Made by a program: the position numbers and the translations under genes. The notes beneath the pieces were generated by a model. That model was given only the letters and a program-made list of their open reading frames with translations. It made no database searches and was not told where the DNA came from. A stretch of DNA of 38,304 nt from JBBQDZ01 sp038237515 (lineage in GTDB: Bacteria > Actinomycetota > Thermoleophilia > Gaiellales > Gaiellaceae), in NCBI GenBank assembly GCA_038237515.1, contig JBBRYP010000044.1:1-38304 (forward strand). Direction: 5' to 3'. Below, in pieces: positions 1-8,962 of the stretch; the first letter of the stretch is position 1; every line of letters starts with the position of its first letter.

Positions 1-33
1 CAACGTTTCGCTCGAAACTGACGGTTCGCCGAC

Positions 34-139
34 GCCGCACTATTCCGGCCGCTCTGCGGCCGGCGGCCGCGAAGCGGCCGAGTAGTGCGGCCTCCACCTG
101 CCCTTCGTTTCCGGTCGAACGTTATGAGAGGCCGCACTA
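34..139. repeat. Overlapping inverted repeats downstream of the kinase gene
   Basis: The 9-mer GCCGCACTA occurs at 34-42, as its reverse complement inside TAGTGCGGCCT at 83-93, and again inside AGGCCGCACTA at 129-139. The middle copy can pair with either side: 9 bp with 34-42, extended by inner GGCCGC/GCGGCC pairing, or a perfect 11 bp with 129-139. The right arm overlaps the kinase stop codon (137-139). The structure lies 3' of the minus-strand kinase, so it could end its transcript, but no T-run follows in that direction. It may equally be an interspersed palindromic repeat. Confidence 0.45.
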
Positions 140-1306
140 GCGCTCCTCGAGCGGCACGGAGAGCTGGACGGTGACGCCGCTCACGCCCGAGGCAACCTCT
201 AGCCGGCCGCCGACGAGCAGCGCCCGCTCGCGCATGCCGCGGATGCCCCCGCCACGGCTCTCGTCCGCGTCCTGCATACCGACCCCGTCGTCCGAGACGC
301 GAACGGAAACCGTCGAGCCACGATCCTCGGCGGCCACGCTCACGGAGGTCGCCCGGGAGTGCCGGGCGACGTTCGTGAGGCTCTCCTGGACGACGCGGTA
401 GATCGCGAGCTCCGACTCCTGGCCGAGAGCCACGCCGCCGAGGCCGATCGTCTTGCGAACGGAGATGCCCGTCCGGTGCTCGAACTGCGACAGGTATTCG
501 GAGAGTGCGCTCGCGAGGCCCAGGTCCTCGAGCACCCCCGGGCGCAGGCGGCGAGCGATCACGCGCAGCTCGTCGAGGCTGCTCCGGGCGATCTCCTGCA
601 ACTCGGAGAGCTCCCCGTGCACCTGGTGGCGACCGACCCGCGCGGCGACGTGATCGAGGCCGAGCAGGAGTGCAGTCAAGCTCTGCCCGATCTCGTCGTG
701 AAGCTCGCGTGCGATCCGCTGCCGCTCGGCTTCCTGGGCCATGACGGCTCGGCCGCTGCTCTGCCGACGCTCGAGCTCGAGTCTCGCCAGCATGCTGTTG
801 AAGGACTCGGCCACCTCGGCGAGCTCGGCCGTTCCCTCGACGGGGAGCCGCTGGCCCGGACGGAGGAGGTCGATCTGCTGCATCAGGTGCTCGAGTCGCC
901 TTAGCGGCCTCAGGGCGGCTCTGAGCAGCGCCGCATTCGCCAGCAGGACCGCGCCTAGCCCCCCGACAAGCAGGAGCGCCTTGTCGACGCTGCCCGGAAA
1001 GGGGATGTAGGCCGGCGTCAGGGCCAGTGCGGCTGCCGCGCCGACGACGAGCACCGCGTTCACGGCGAAGACGTCCACGAAGAGCGAGCGCCGGCCGCGT
1101 CTTTGCGGCTCGGGCGCGGGCTCGACCTGGCGCTCGAGCCGGGAACCGCGGCGGCGGAGCGCTTCCACTCTTGCGGGGGTCACTCCTGCAGATTGCCAGG
1201 AGCCGACCGGCGCCGTGCTCGGGCCTACCTTTGTCGCGCTGCCCTCCAATTCGCCCCCGGATCGGTTGCTGGCCAGAGGATCGCGGCTCCGACACCTTCC
1301 GCCCAT
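137..1306 (-). CDS. Sensor histidine kinase, HAMP plus HisKA_3 (NarL-type) family
   Basis: This is a membrane sensor kinase that autophosphorylates a His and passes phosphate to a LuxR/NarL-type response regulator. With the ATG at 1306, two TM segments lie at about residues 78-99 and 109-129 with almost no extracytoplasmic loop, followed by a HAMP linker (about 130-183). The HisKA_3 dimerisation helix holds the phospho-acceptor His203 in the motif ARELHDEIGQ. The HATPase domain has an N-box (Asn312), DDGVG (339-343) and GIRGMRER (354-361). The first 40 or so residues are not family-like, and GTG starts at residues 42 and 47 (1168) are credible alternatives. No response regulator is adjacent inside the window, so its partner is unknown. 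With so short an external loop the signal is probably sensed in or through the membrane. Confidence 0.85.
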   Translation of the reverse strand: MGGRCRSRDPLASNRSGGELEGSATKVGPSTAPVGSWQSAGVTPARVEALRRRGSRLERQVEPAPEPQRRGRRSLFVDVFAVNAVLVVGAAAALALTPAYIPFPGSVDKALLLVGGLGAVLLANAALLRAALRPLRRLEHLMQQIDLLRPGQRLPVEGTAELAEVAESFNSMLARLELERRQSSGRAVMAQEAERQRIARELHDEIGQSLTALLLGLDHVAARVGRHQVHGELSELQEIARSSLDELRVIARRLRPGVLEDLGLASALSEYLSQFEHRTGISVRKTIGLGGVALGQESELAIYRVVQESLTNVARHSRATSVSVAAEDRGSTVSVRVSDDGVGMQDADESRGGGIRGMRERALLVGGRLEVASGVSGVTVQLSVPLEER

Positions 1307-1315
1307 GGGGGAGAA

Positions 1316-1363
1316 CCCCCAACTTGCAATGGTTGTGGGAGACAGCGACAGTGAAGTTGGGGG
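1316..1363. promoter_or_regulatory. 10-bp inverted repeat between divergent genes
   Basis: A perfect inverted repeat, CCCCCAACTT (1316-1325) and AAGTTGGGGG (1354-1363), has a 28-nt spacer. It lies in the 133-bp gap between the divergent kinase (start at 1306) and the small membrane protein gene (start at 1440). A 5-bp GGGGG/CCCCC hairpin (1307-1320) overlaps its left arm. It could be a bipartite operator or a leader hairpin. The role is inferred from position only. Confidence 0.35.
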
Positions 1364-1439
1364 CCACCACCGATGGCGCCTCGGCGCCGGCTCGGAGACG
1401 CTCTAGCCGTGAAGGCCCGCGCACATCGGAGGTGAGGGA

Positions 1440-1622
1440 ATGGGACTCCTCTTCGGCGCCCTCCTCGCGCTGGCCGGCGTGATCCTGCTTTGGGGCTTCT
1501 CCGACTACGACGAGACCGGTTGGATCCTCTTCCTCGTCGGCATCGGGACGGCGATCGTCTCCACCTCCATCGAGGCTCTGCTGCGAGCGCGCGCGCACGG
1601 TGGCAAGCCCGAGCGTCGCTAG
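1440..1622 (+). CDS. Small two-TM membrane protein, unknown function
   Basis: A 60-residue protein preceded by a strong ribosome site (GGAGGTGAG, about 4 nt before the ATG). Two hydrophobic stretches fill most of it, about residues 2-19 and 27-46, separated by a short acidic loop (Ser-Asp-Tyr-Asp-Glu-Thr). A basic tail (Arg-Ala-Arg, Lys-Pro-Glu-Arg-Arg) follows, so the C-terminus is probably cytoplasmic. I do not recognise a family. It is divergent from the kinase gene and sits alone. Confidence 0.65.
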   Translation: MGLLFGALLALAGVILLWGFSDYDETGWILFLVGIGTAIVSTSIEALLRARAHGGKPERR

Positions 1623-1635
1623 CGCCAGCGCCTCG

Positions 1636-1661
1636 GCTCCGCCCGAAGCGGAGCGCTTCGT
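1636..1661 (+). terminator. Possible hairpin terminator after the small membrane protein gene
   Basis: Two mutually exclusive short hairpins lie just after the stop at 1622: GCTCCG/CGGAGC (1636-1641 and 1649-1654) and CGAAGC/GCTTCG (1645-1661). There is only a weak T content after them. The rest of the gap to 1904 shows no gene; a tight CCCTCG/CGAGGG palindrome at 1801-1814 is the only other structure. Confidence 0.25.
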
Positions 1662-1904
1662 TCGGCGACGTCCGGCATCGTCTCCCGAGCGCGGGGGCCG
1701 GCACCAGGTCGTCCAGCCGCAGTAGCTGGATACCGCATGTCCAGCCTGGACGCCGGACCCCGCGCTCGAATCGTGATCGATGCCTTCGTCACACGGAAAT
1801 CCCTCGTCCGAGGGATCGAGGCGGCCGGACGCATGGCGTGCTTCGTTTCCGGCGCTGCGGGTACCTCCCGCCCCGAGCAATCGCGACGAGGGGAGCAACG
1901 CGCC

Positions 1905-2084
1905 ATGTCCGAGAAGACCGATCCGCAGTCGACCGAAGACGAGCTGGGCCCGATGAGGAGCGAGGAGGCGCCGAGCGCGGAGAAGGGCGCACCGGCCATC
2001 AGCGGCCACGACCAGACCAAGGGCCAGACGCAGCATCCCGCGGCGGCCGAGGACGTCGGCGTCCCGGACGACGTGGGCGACTAA
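1905..2084 (+). CDS. Small acidic, probably disordered protein, unknown function
   Basis: A 59-residue protein rich in Glu, Asp, Ser, Pro and Gln, with no hydrophobic core, TM segment or Cys. It looks intrinsically disordered. I chose the ATG at 1905 because GAGGGGAG precedes it at suitable spacing. The frame is open further upstream, to 1737, but that extension is Arg-rich and has no clear ribosome site. It sits 49 bp before the next small gene and may be co-transcribed with it. The function is unknown; small hydrophilic proteins of this kind are often stress-related, but nothing here shows that. Confidence 0.5.
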   Translation: MSEKTDPQSTEDELGPMRSEEAPSAEKGAPAISGHDQTKGQTQHPAAAEDVGVPDDVGD

Positions 2085-2133
2085 CGCTCGCGGGCCGCCT
2101 CAGGAGCGAACTCCCAACCGAAAGGAGCGGATC

Positions 2134-2364
2134 GTGCAGATCCCGAAGGCAGAGATCATGAAGCTGATCGAGAGCAAGCAGGGCAAAGAGCTGGCCGCGA
2201 AGGCCGAGCAGGAGCTCCCAGCGCTCATCCATCACGTCGACCACGCAGGCCTGCTGTCGAAGTTCGGCATCAAGCCCGAGGAGCTCGCGAGCCGCGGTGC
2301 GAAGGGCAGCGAAGGGGCACTCGCCAGCCATGGGCCGGGCAACGGAGGCCAGACCGGCGCGTAG
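2134..2364 (+). CDS. Small helical hypothetical protein
   Basis: A 76-residue protein starting with GTG, preceded by AAAGGAG at 2121-2127, about 6 nt upstream, which fixes the start. The first 50 residues are charged and likely helical (Lys/Glu-rich, with His-His-Val-Asp-His near residue 33). The last 20 are Gly-rich and flexible. There is no signal peptide or TM segment. I do not recognise a family. It follows the disordered-protein gene closely and is separated from the next gene by the palindrome at 2411-2431. Confidence 0.55.
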   Translation: MQIPKAEIMKLIESKQGKELAAKAEQELPALIHHVDHAGLLSKFGIKPEELASRGAKGSEGALASHGPGNGGQTGA

Positions 2365-2410
2365 CGGCGCGCGGCTCGAGCCAGCCGCGCCGACCCGGGC
2401 GCGCCGACTC

Positions 2411-2431
2411 CAAGTAACACTGTGTTACTTG
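2411..2431. promoter_or_regulatory. Perfect 10-bp palindrome, operator-like
   Basis: CAAGTAACAC (2411-2420) and GTGTTACTTG (2422-2431) are exact reverse complements around one central T. The site is A/T-rich in a roughly 70% GC region, which makes chance occurrence unlikely. It lies between the gene ending at 2364 and the peptidoglycan-binding gene starting at 2479. Its size and symmetry fit a dimeric helix-turn-helix repressor such as TetR or GntR (inference). No such regulator is encoded in the window. A GTG within the right arm (2422) could in principle start a longer form of the downstream protein. Confidence 0.6.
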
Positions 2432-2478
2432 GGGAGGTTTGGAGAAGCGCGGTAGACGTGGCAGGCTCTCGTCCATAC

Positions 2479-2925
2479 ATGCCCGAGACCATCTCTCCCT
2501 TCCCGATCGTCCGGCGCGGTGCCCGGGACCACCCGGTACGCACGCTCCAGCACCTGCTGCGGGCCCACGGCCGCAACGTCGCCGTCGACGGCAGCTTCGG
2601 CCCCGCCACCGAGGCCGCCGTTCGCGCTTTCCAGCAGGCGCACGGCCAGGCGGGCGACGGAATCGTCGGCCCGCAGACCTGGCCGCTCCTGATCGTGCAG
2701 GTCAGGCGCGGCCGCACCGGCGAGGCGGTGCGGGGTGTCCAGGAGGAGTTCCAGTTCAGGAACCTCTCCGGCGACCCGCGCAAGGGCGTCCAGATCGACG
2801 GCAGCTTCGGCCCGAAGACGGACGAGGCGGTTCGAGGCTTCCAGCAGTCGCTCGGAATCGGGGTGGACGGAATCGTCGGCCCGATCACCTGGCGTGCGCT
2901 CGTCAGCGGGATGCTGTCGGGATGA
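2479..2925 (+). CDS. Tandem peptidoglycan-binding-domain protein (two repeats)
   Basis: With the ATG at 2479 this is a 148-residue protein built from two PG_binding_1-type repeats. Each has the pattern hydrophobic heptads, then Val/Ile-Asp-Gly-Ser-Phe-Gly-Pro-x-Thr, a Phe-Gln-Gln helix, then Gly-Ile-Val-Gly-Pro-x-Thr-Trp. Such domains bind cell-wall glycan or peptide and usually target a hydrolase; no catalytic domain is present. No signal peptide is visible with this start or with the upstream GTG at 2422. Two further repeats follow immediately in another frame (2926-3403), so this reading frame looks like the surviving half of a four-repeat protein. An operator-like palindrome lies 48 bp upstream. 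Confidence 0.75.
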   Translation: MPETISPFPIVRRGARDHPVRTLQHLLRAHGRNVAVDGSFGPATEAAVRAFQQAHGQAGDGIVGPQTWPLLIVQVRRGRTGEAVRGVQEEFQFRNLSGDPRKGVQIDGSFGPKTDEAVRGFQQSLGIGVDGIVGPITWRALVSGMLSG

Positions 2926-3403
2926 CGCCCCGGCTTTGCACTCCGGCTCGCACGGCCCCGAGGTGAGGCGCCTCCAGCGCATCCTCGTGATGATCAAGCT
3001 GCTCGACTTCGAGCAGATAGGTGGAGCCTTCCGCGCCTAGACGCAGGCTGCTGTCCGCTCGTTCCAGCAGAGCGAGGGCCCGACCGTGGACGGGATCGTC
3101 GGCCCGCACACCTCCACGGCGCTGCCGCCGGCGCCCGACACGCCGACGCTCGCGCCGGGAGCGCAGGGAGCGGGCGTCGCTGCGCTTCAGCACGCGCTCC
3201 GCGCATTTCGCAGCGCCGGCACCTCGACCGACCCCGGCAGCGCGGACGGCAGCTTCGGGTCGCGCACGGAGGCGGCGGTTCCCGCCTATCAGGCCGACCG
3301 TGGCGTCGGAGTGGACGGGATCGTCGGCGATCGCACCTGGCGGGTGCCCGCGGGCGCAGCCGGGGCGACACTCGCCTCGCTCGCCGGGCTCACGACCGTC
3401 TGA
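2926..3403 (+). pseudogene. Decayed continuation: peptidoglycan-binding repeats 3 and 4
   Basis: Directly after the stop at 2925, a different plus frame encodes two more repeats of the same type. Repeat 3 (about 2930-3120) holds an in-frame TAG at 3038-3040, where the sibling repeats have the residue just before the Thr of their Gly-Pro-x-Thr motif. Repeat 4 (about 3140-3350) has Asp-Gly-Ser-Phe-Gly and Gly-Ile-Val-Gly-Asp-Arg-Thr-Trp. Two lesions, a frameshift near 2925 and the nonsense codon, separate this from the intact part. The stop may be a single substitution, for example GAG to TAG. Its 3' end overlaps the convergent monooxygenase gene by 14 bp. Domain repetition rather than any outside search supports this reading. 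Confidence 0.65.
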
Positions 3404-4430
3404 CTCCTCCCGCGCGTTCCGGCAGTCCGAACGCTTCCGCGATCAGCTCGTAGGAGCGCCGCCTGGCGGCATGGTCGTACGTGATCGTCACGATCATCAC
3501 CTCGTCGGCCTCGTAGTCGTGGACGACCTGCTCGAGGCCGGCGCGCACGGTCGCCGGCGCGCCGGCGACGAGCCGGCGGCGGCCCGGAGCGGCGCCCGCG
3601 AAGTCCTCGGCTGCGAGGAAGGCAAGTGCCTCCTCGACCGGCGGCACCGGGATCAGACGCCCGCGGCGCAGGAGCGTGATCGCCATCCGGCTGCTCGCCG
3701 CCAGCCGCTCCGCCTCCTCGTCGGTCGCCGCGCAGACCGCGGCCACCGTGACGGCCGCCACCGGACGCTCGAGGCGCCGTGACGGCGCAAAGGTCTCGCG
3801 GTAGGAGCGGACGAGCCCGGCACCGGCGGGGTTGATGAAGTCGGCGAAGCTGTAGGGCAGGCCGAGCTGGGCCGCCCAGATCGCACTCTGAGGGGACGAG
3901 CCGAGCAACCAGACCTCCGGCGCCTCCGGCCGTCCCGGCAGAGCCGCCAGCCGCGCGAACGGGTGGCCCGGCGGCAGGCTGTCCTCGAGGTAGGCGAGCA
4001 GCTCGGCGAGTTGCTCCGGGAAGTCGTCGGGCGCGATCTGGCGCCGATCGCGCTGGAGCGCGAACATCGTCTGCTGGTCGCTGCCGGGTGCGCGGCCGAG
4101 GCCCAGGTCGACGCGGCCGCGATGGAGGCCGGCGAGGACGCTGAACGTCTCGGCGACCTTCAGGGGGCTGTAGTGCGGCAGCATGACGCCGCCGCTGCCG
4201 ACGCGTAGCCGGGAGGTCTCCGCAGCGATCGCGGCGATCAGGACCTCGGGCGTCGTGCCGGCGAGCATCGGCGTCGCGTGGTGCTCTGCGACCCAGTACC
4301 GGTGGTAGCCGAGCTTCTCGACGAGGCGCGCCAGGTCGATCGTGTTCGCGAGCGCCGCGGGCCCACTCGAGCCTTGCGCGATCGGGGATTGGTCGAGGAC
4401 ACTCAGGCGAAGCGCTGGAGGAGGCGGCAC
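3390..4430 (-). CDS. LLM-class flavin-dependent oxidoreductase (luciferase-like, MsnO8-type)
   Basis: A 346-residue TIM-barrel monooxygenase of the bacterial luciferase family, which uses reduced FMN or F420 with an unknown substrate. The N-terminus has the group signature Leu-Ser-Val-Leu-Asp-Gln-Ser-Pro near residues 9-16, then YHRYWVAEHH (about 42-51) and RVGSGGVMLPHYSP (about 75-88), which place it in the MsnO8-like subgroup. Full length for the family and no damage. The start is a GTG at 4430, a few residues before the conserved core. It is convergent with the peptidoglycan-binding remnant and co-directional with the split regulator upstream, 50 bp away. Soluble; no signal peptide. Confidence 0.85.
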   Translation of the reverse strand: MPPPPALRLSVLDQSPIAQGSSGPAALANTIDLARLVEKLGYHRYWVAEHHATPMLAGTTPEVLIAAIAAETSRLRVGSGGVMLPHYSPLKVAETFSVLAGLHRGRVDLGLGRAPGSDQQTMFALQRDRRQIAPDDFPEQLAELLAYLEDSLPPGHPFARLAALPGRPEAPEVWLLGSSPQSAIWAAQLGLPYSFADFINPAGAGLVRSYRETFAPSRRLERPVAAVTVAAVCAATDEEAERLAASSRMAITLLRRGRLIPVPPVEEALAFLAAEDFAGAAPGRRRLVAGAPATVRAGLEQVVHDYEADEVMIVTITYDHAARRRSYELIAEAFGLPERAGGVRRS

Positions 4431-4480
4431 TCGATACTCCTATGTCGAGCCGGGCGTCGGCGCCGGCCGGCTTGGTGGTC

Positions 4481-7400
4481 TCATCCGTCGGGCCTTCGGG
4501 CGTCGTCCGCTCTTCGGGAACGACCGGCTACATGTTCGCGGATGGAGCGGGCTCGACTACGCCATCCCGCGAAGAGGCCGAGATCGGCACCGCACGGGAC
4601 TGGCGAACTCCCTCGTGCCGGGCCAGCATCCGGGCCTGAAGACCCCCTTGGCCCGGACGCCGAGGCGATGCGACGCGTTCGACGTGCTCCTCGTCGTGCT
4701 CGCGCTCGGCCTCCTTCACATCGGCGCCTCGGCCGCGGCGCGCCTGAGCCGCAGCACAGAAGCAGCTGGGCCGCCGCGTCGCGCAGGACGAGCGAGCCCT
4801 TTCGTTCGGCGAGCGCGATCGCCGCACGGAGGACGGGCCTGGCCTCCTCGGGACGCGCCGCCGCGATCAACGTCGTGGCGAGCGCGATCTGCGCCTTGAT
4901 GCCGAATTCGACGTAGTCGGTCGCGATGATCGTCTCGGCGCCGGCTTGCGTCAGGGCGACCGCCTCATCGTGCAGTCCGCGGCGAGAGGCCACGAGGCCC
5001 CGGACAGTGGCAATGCCGCTGGCTGCGGAGGCATCGTCGGGTGCCGCCATCGCCTCGCACTCATCGAGGATTCCGGACGCCTCGTCCAGGCGTCCCTGGC
5101 CGAGGAGCGCCTCCGCGAGCATCACGCCGATGCTCGACCGGTATCCTGACTCGCCCGCGGTGCCCAGCCAGCTCCAGGCGGAGCGGAGGATGCGCTCGGC
5201 CTCGTCGAAGTCCTGCGCCAGGAGCTCGACCTCGGCTGTCGAGAAGGCGAGGGTATGCACGAAGAATTGCATGCCCCGCTCCTCGAGGCTGTGCTGGTGC
5301 GTCGCGAACTGGGCGCGAGCTTCGTCGAAGTCGCCGACGGCAGCGTCCGCCAGGGCCCGGTGGTCGAGCAGGCTCGAGCCGAGTCGCCCGCCCGAGACCA
5401 AGCCGCCGGAGGCGAGCCGGTCGTCGACGAAGCGGGCCAGCTCCGCCCAGGATGTAGGCCCCCACCTCATCAACGAGGCGAGGAGTCCGGCTGCCTCGGC
5501 CTCGAGCCCGGGCGAGTGCGTCGCGGTGGCGAGGTCGATTGCGCGGCGAGCGTCGGCCAGACCCGACTGCATGTCTCCAAGCCAGTAGGTGCACCACCCG
5601 CGCGTGACCAAGGCGCGTGCGAGGTTCTCCTCGTCACCTGCTTCCTCCAGCTCGCGCGCGACTTCGCTCATCTCTGCGATCTGCTCGGCGAGGGGCGCAC
5701 CGCTGTGCACGCGGAAGAAGGCGCGGAAGATCTTCCGCCCGCGCAGTGGAGCGCGCATCTCCGAGCGCGCGCGGTCTCGATCGTGGACTCGAGCAGCCGC
5801 CCGGCCCGATCCAGGTCACCGCCGCCGTAGACCGTCTCGGCGAGGGTGACGAGCAGCGGCATCCGCGCCTGATCGTCTCCGGGCAGGAGGTCGAGGGCTC
5901 GCTCGAGCAGGTTCGCGGCTGCATGGAAGTCGATCCGCTCGAAGGCGCGGACGCCGGCACTCCCGAGATAGGCGGCGGCTCGTGCGGCAAGCGCCTGGTA
6001 CGGCGTCCCGAGGTCGGCGCGGCAGCGGGCGGCTCGTTCCAGGTGATAGCCGAGAATCTCGTCGAGCTCGACGAGATCGGCCCTATGCTCGCCCGGCCAG
6101 GTCGCGAACCGCTCGTGCAAGTACGCGCGGGTCGCCTTCGGCAGGGCGTCGTAGGCGGCGTCGCGGATCAGGAGGTGGCGGAAGCGAAAGGCGTCGTCGC
6201 CGACGAGCAGCGACGGGTTCGGCCGCACGAGCTCCTTGCGAACGAGGCCCAGCAGCGCAGTCGCGACCTCGGTTTTTTCGGGCGCCAGCGCTTGCACCGC
6301 GCTGCGGTGGAAGACCTGTCCCTCGACGGCTCCGCACTCGAGCGCGCCTCGCTCGACGGGGGCAGCTGGTCGAGCCGCGCCGCGAGGAGCGCCTGGATCG
6401 TCGGCGGCACCTCCACGCCGGCTCCACCCTCCTCGATCACTGCCAGCATCTCCTCGACGAAGAGCGGATTGCCCTCCGCCGCGTCGAGGATGCGCGTTCG
6501 CAGCGCCGGTGCGGCGGCGGCCTCACCGAGGAGGCCGTCGAGCAGCTGCTCGCTCTCGGCGGCATCCAGCGGCTCGAGCAGGACGGTCGTGGCGTTCAGC
6601 TTCCCGCCTGCCCATCCGGGCCGGCGGTCGAGCAGCTCCGGCCGCGCGAGGCAGAGGAGCAGAATCGGCGCGCCGCGGCTCCAGTCGGCGACATGTTCGA
6701 CCAGGTCGAGAAAGGCTGGCTCGCCCCGCTGCGCGTCGTCGAACAGCACGACGAGCGGCGCGTCCTCCGCGGCGGACTCGAGCAGCTTCCGCACGGAGTA
6801 CGCGATGTCGTCGACGGAGGCCTGCCCCTCCCCGAGGAGCGATCCGATCGCCGGATCGGTGGGCTTCGCACCGGCCAGCAGCTGCTTGACGATCTCGACG
6901 ACCGGCCAGTACGTGATCCCCTCCCCGTAGGAGAGGCAGCGGCCGCTGACGACGCGCCCGGAGCCGAGCCGTGCGAGGAACTCGGCAGCCAGCCGCGATT
7001 TGCCGACGCCGGGCGCGCCGAGGATCGTGAACAGCAGGCAGGCGCGCTCCTTCGAGGCGCGTTCCCACGCATCCTCGAGGAGCCGGCACTCACGGGTGCG
7101 GCCGACGAGCGGCGCATCGAGCCGCCGCACGAAGGCCTCGGCTCCCGTCAGGCCGACCAGCCTGTAACCGGTCAGTGGCTGCGACTTGCCCTTCGCCTCG
7201 AGCGGCGGGAGGAGCGCGACCTCGGCGGCGTCGCGCACCAGCCGGTGCGTCTCCTCCCCGATCAGGATCTCGCCGGGGGCGGCGGACTGCTCCAGCCTCG
7301 CCGCGACGTTCACGGCATCGCCTGTGACCAGCGTATCGCCCGAGCCGGTGACCACTTCGCCGGTGTTGACGCCGATGCGGACGTCGACCTCGACGCCGTT

Positions 7401-7739
7401 GCGGATCTCGAGCGCAGCCCGCACGGCGCGGAGCGCGTCATCCTCGTGCACCACCGGAACGCCGAAAACCGCCATCACCGCATCGCCGATGAACTTCTCC
7501 ACGATGCCCCCGTGTCGCTCGATCGCCTCGCGGGCGGTGGCGAAGTAGCGCGCCATCATGGCGCGCATGGCCTCGGGGTCGACGCGCTCGCCGAGGGCCG
7601 TCGAGCCCGTCACGTCGCAGAAGAGGACGGTGACGACCTTGCGCTGTTCACGCGCAGGCGCGTCGAGCAACGACGCACCGCAGGAGTCGCAGAAGCGCGC
7701 CTCCTCGCGGTTCGGGGCTCCGCACGCCCGGCAGTTCAC
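4481..7739 (-). pseudogene. Adenylate-cyclase/AAA/TPR regulator, split by frameshifts
   Basis: Read across three frames this is a roughly 1,080-residue protein with a familiar actinobacterial layout. It has an N-terminal zinc ribbon (Cys pairs CRAC and CDSC), a class III cyclase domain (FCDVTGST, FIGDAVMAVFG), an AAA_16 ATPase (LGAPGVGKSRL) and a long TPR tail. The GTG at 7739 is preceded by GGAG with 6-nt spacing and starts right at the zinc ribbon. Frame change 1 is at a run of five Gs (6358-6362, plus strand): one extra base there would restore a continuous protein ending in Glu-Gly-Gln-Val-Phe. Frame change 2 is within GCGCGCGC sequence near 5765-5772. Beyond about 4741 the tail becomes Arg-rich and unfamily-like, suggesting a third lesion. 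It diverges from the MoxR gene at 7925. It is either a true pseudogene or an intact gene with sequencing errors. Confidence 0.75.
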
Positions 7740-7823
7740 GCGATGCTCCGGTGCCACCAGGACGGGTGCTGGCGCCGGCCGGCTCGTTCGTTCGATCGTC
7801 TGTTCTTCGGCGTGGTCAGTGTC

Positions 7824-7844
7824 CGGTAGACGGTAAACGGTGCA
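7824..7844. promoter_or_regulatory. Three tandem CGGTRRA-like heptads upstream of the first MoxR gene
   Basis: CGGTAGA, CGGTAAA and CGGTGCA follow each other without gaps, 80-100 bp upstream of the MoxR start in the divergent gap 7740-7924. Tandem heptads are the form of SARP-type binding sites, though those usually repeat at 11 bp. A regulator cannot be assigned. No clear -35/-10 pair was recognised in this gap. Confidence 0.2.
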
Positions 7845-7924
7845 GCGCGCAGTCGAGGTGACGGGCGAGAGGGCCCAGCAGGGTGAGGATCGGTACTCGT
7901 CTTCCACGCGTAGGATCTGGACGC

Positions 7925-8958
<1,034 letters not shown>

Positions 8959-8962
<4 letters not shown>

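Noticed and set aside
5982..7829. 615-codon open frame on the plus strand opposite the cyclase/ATPase gene
   Set aside because: Arg-rich, no motif; the minus strand has cyclase and Walker motifs.
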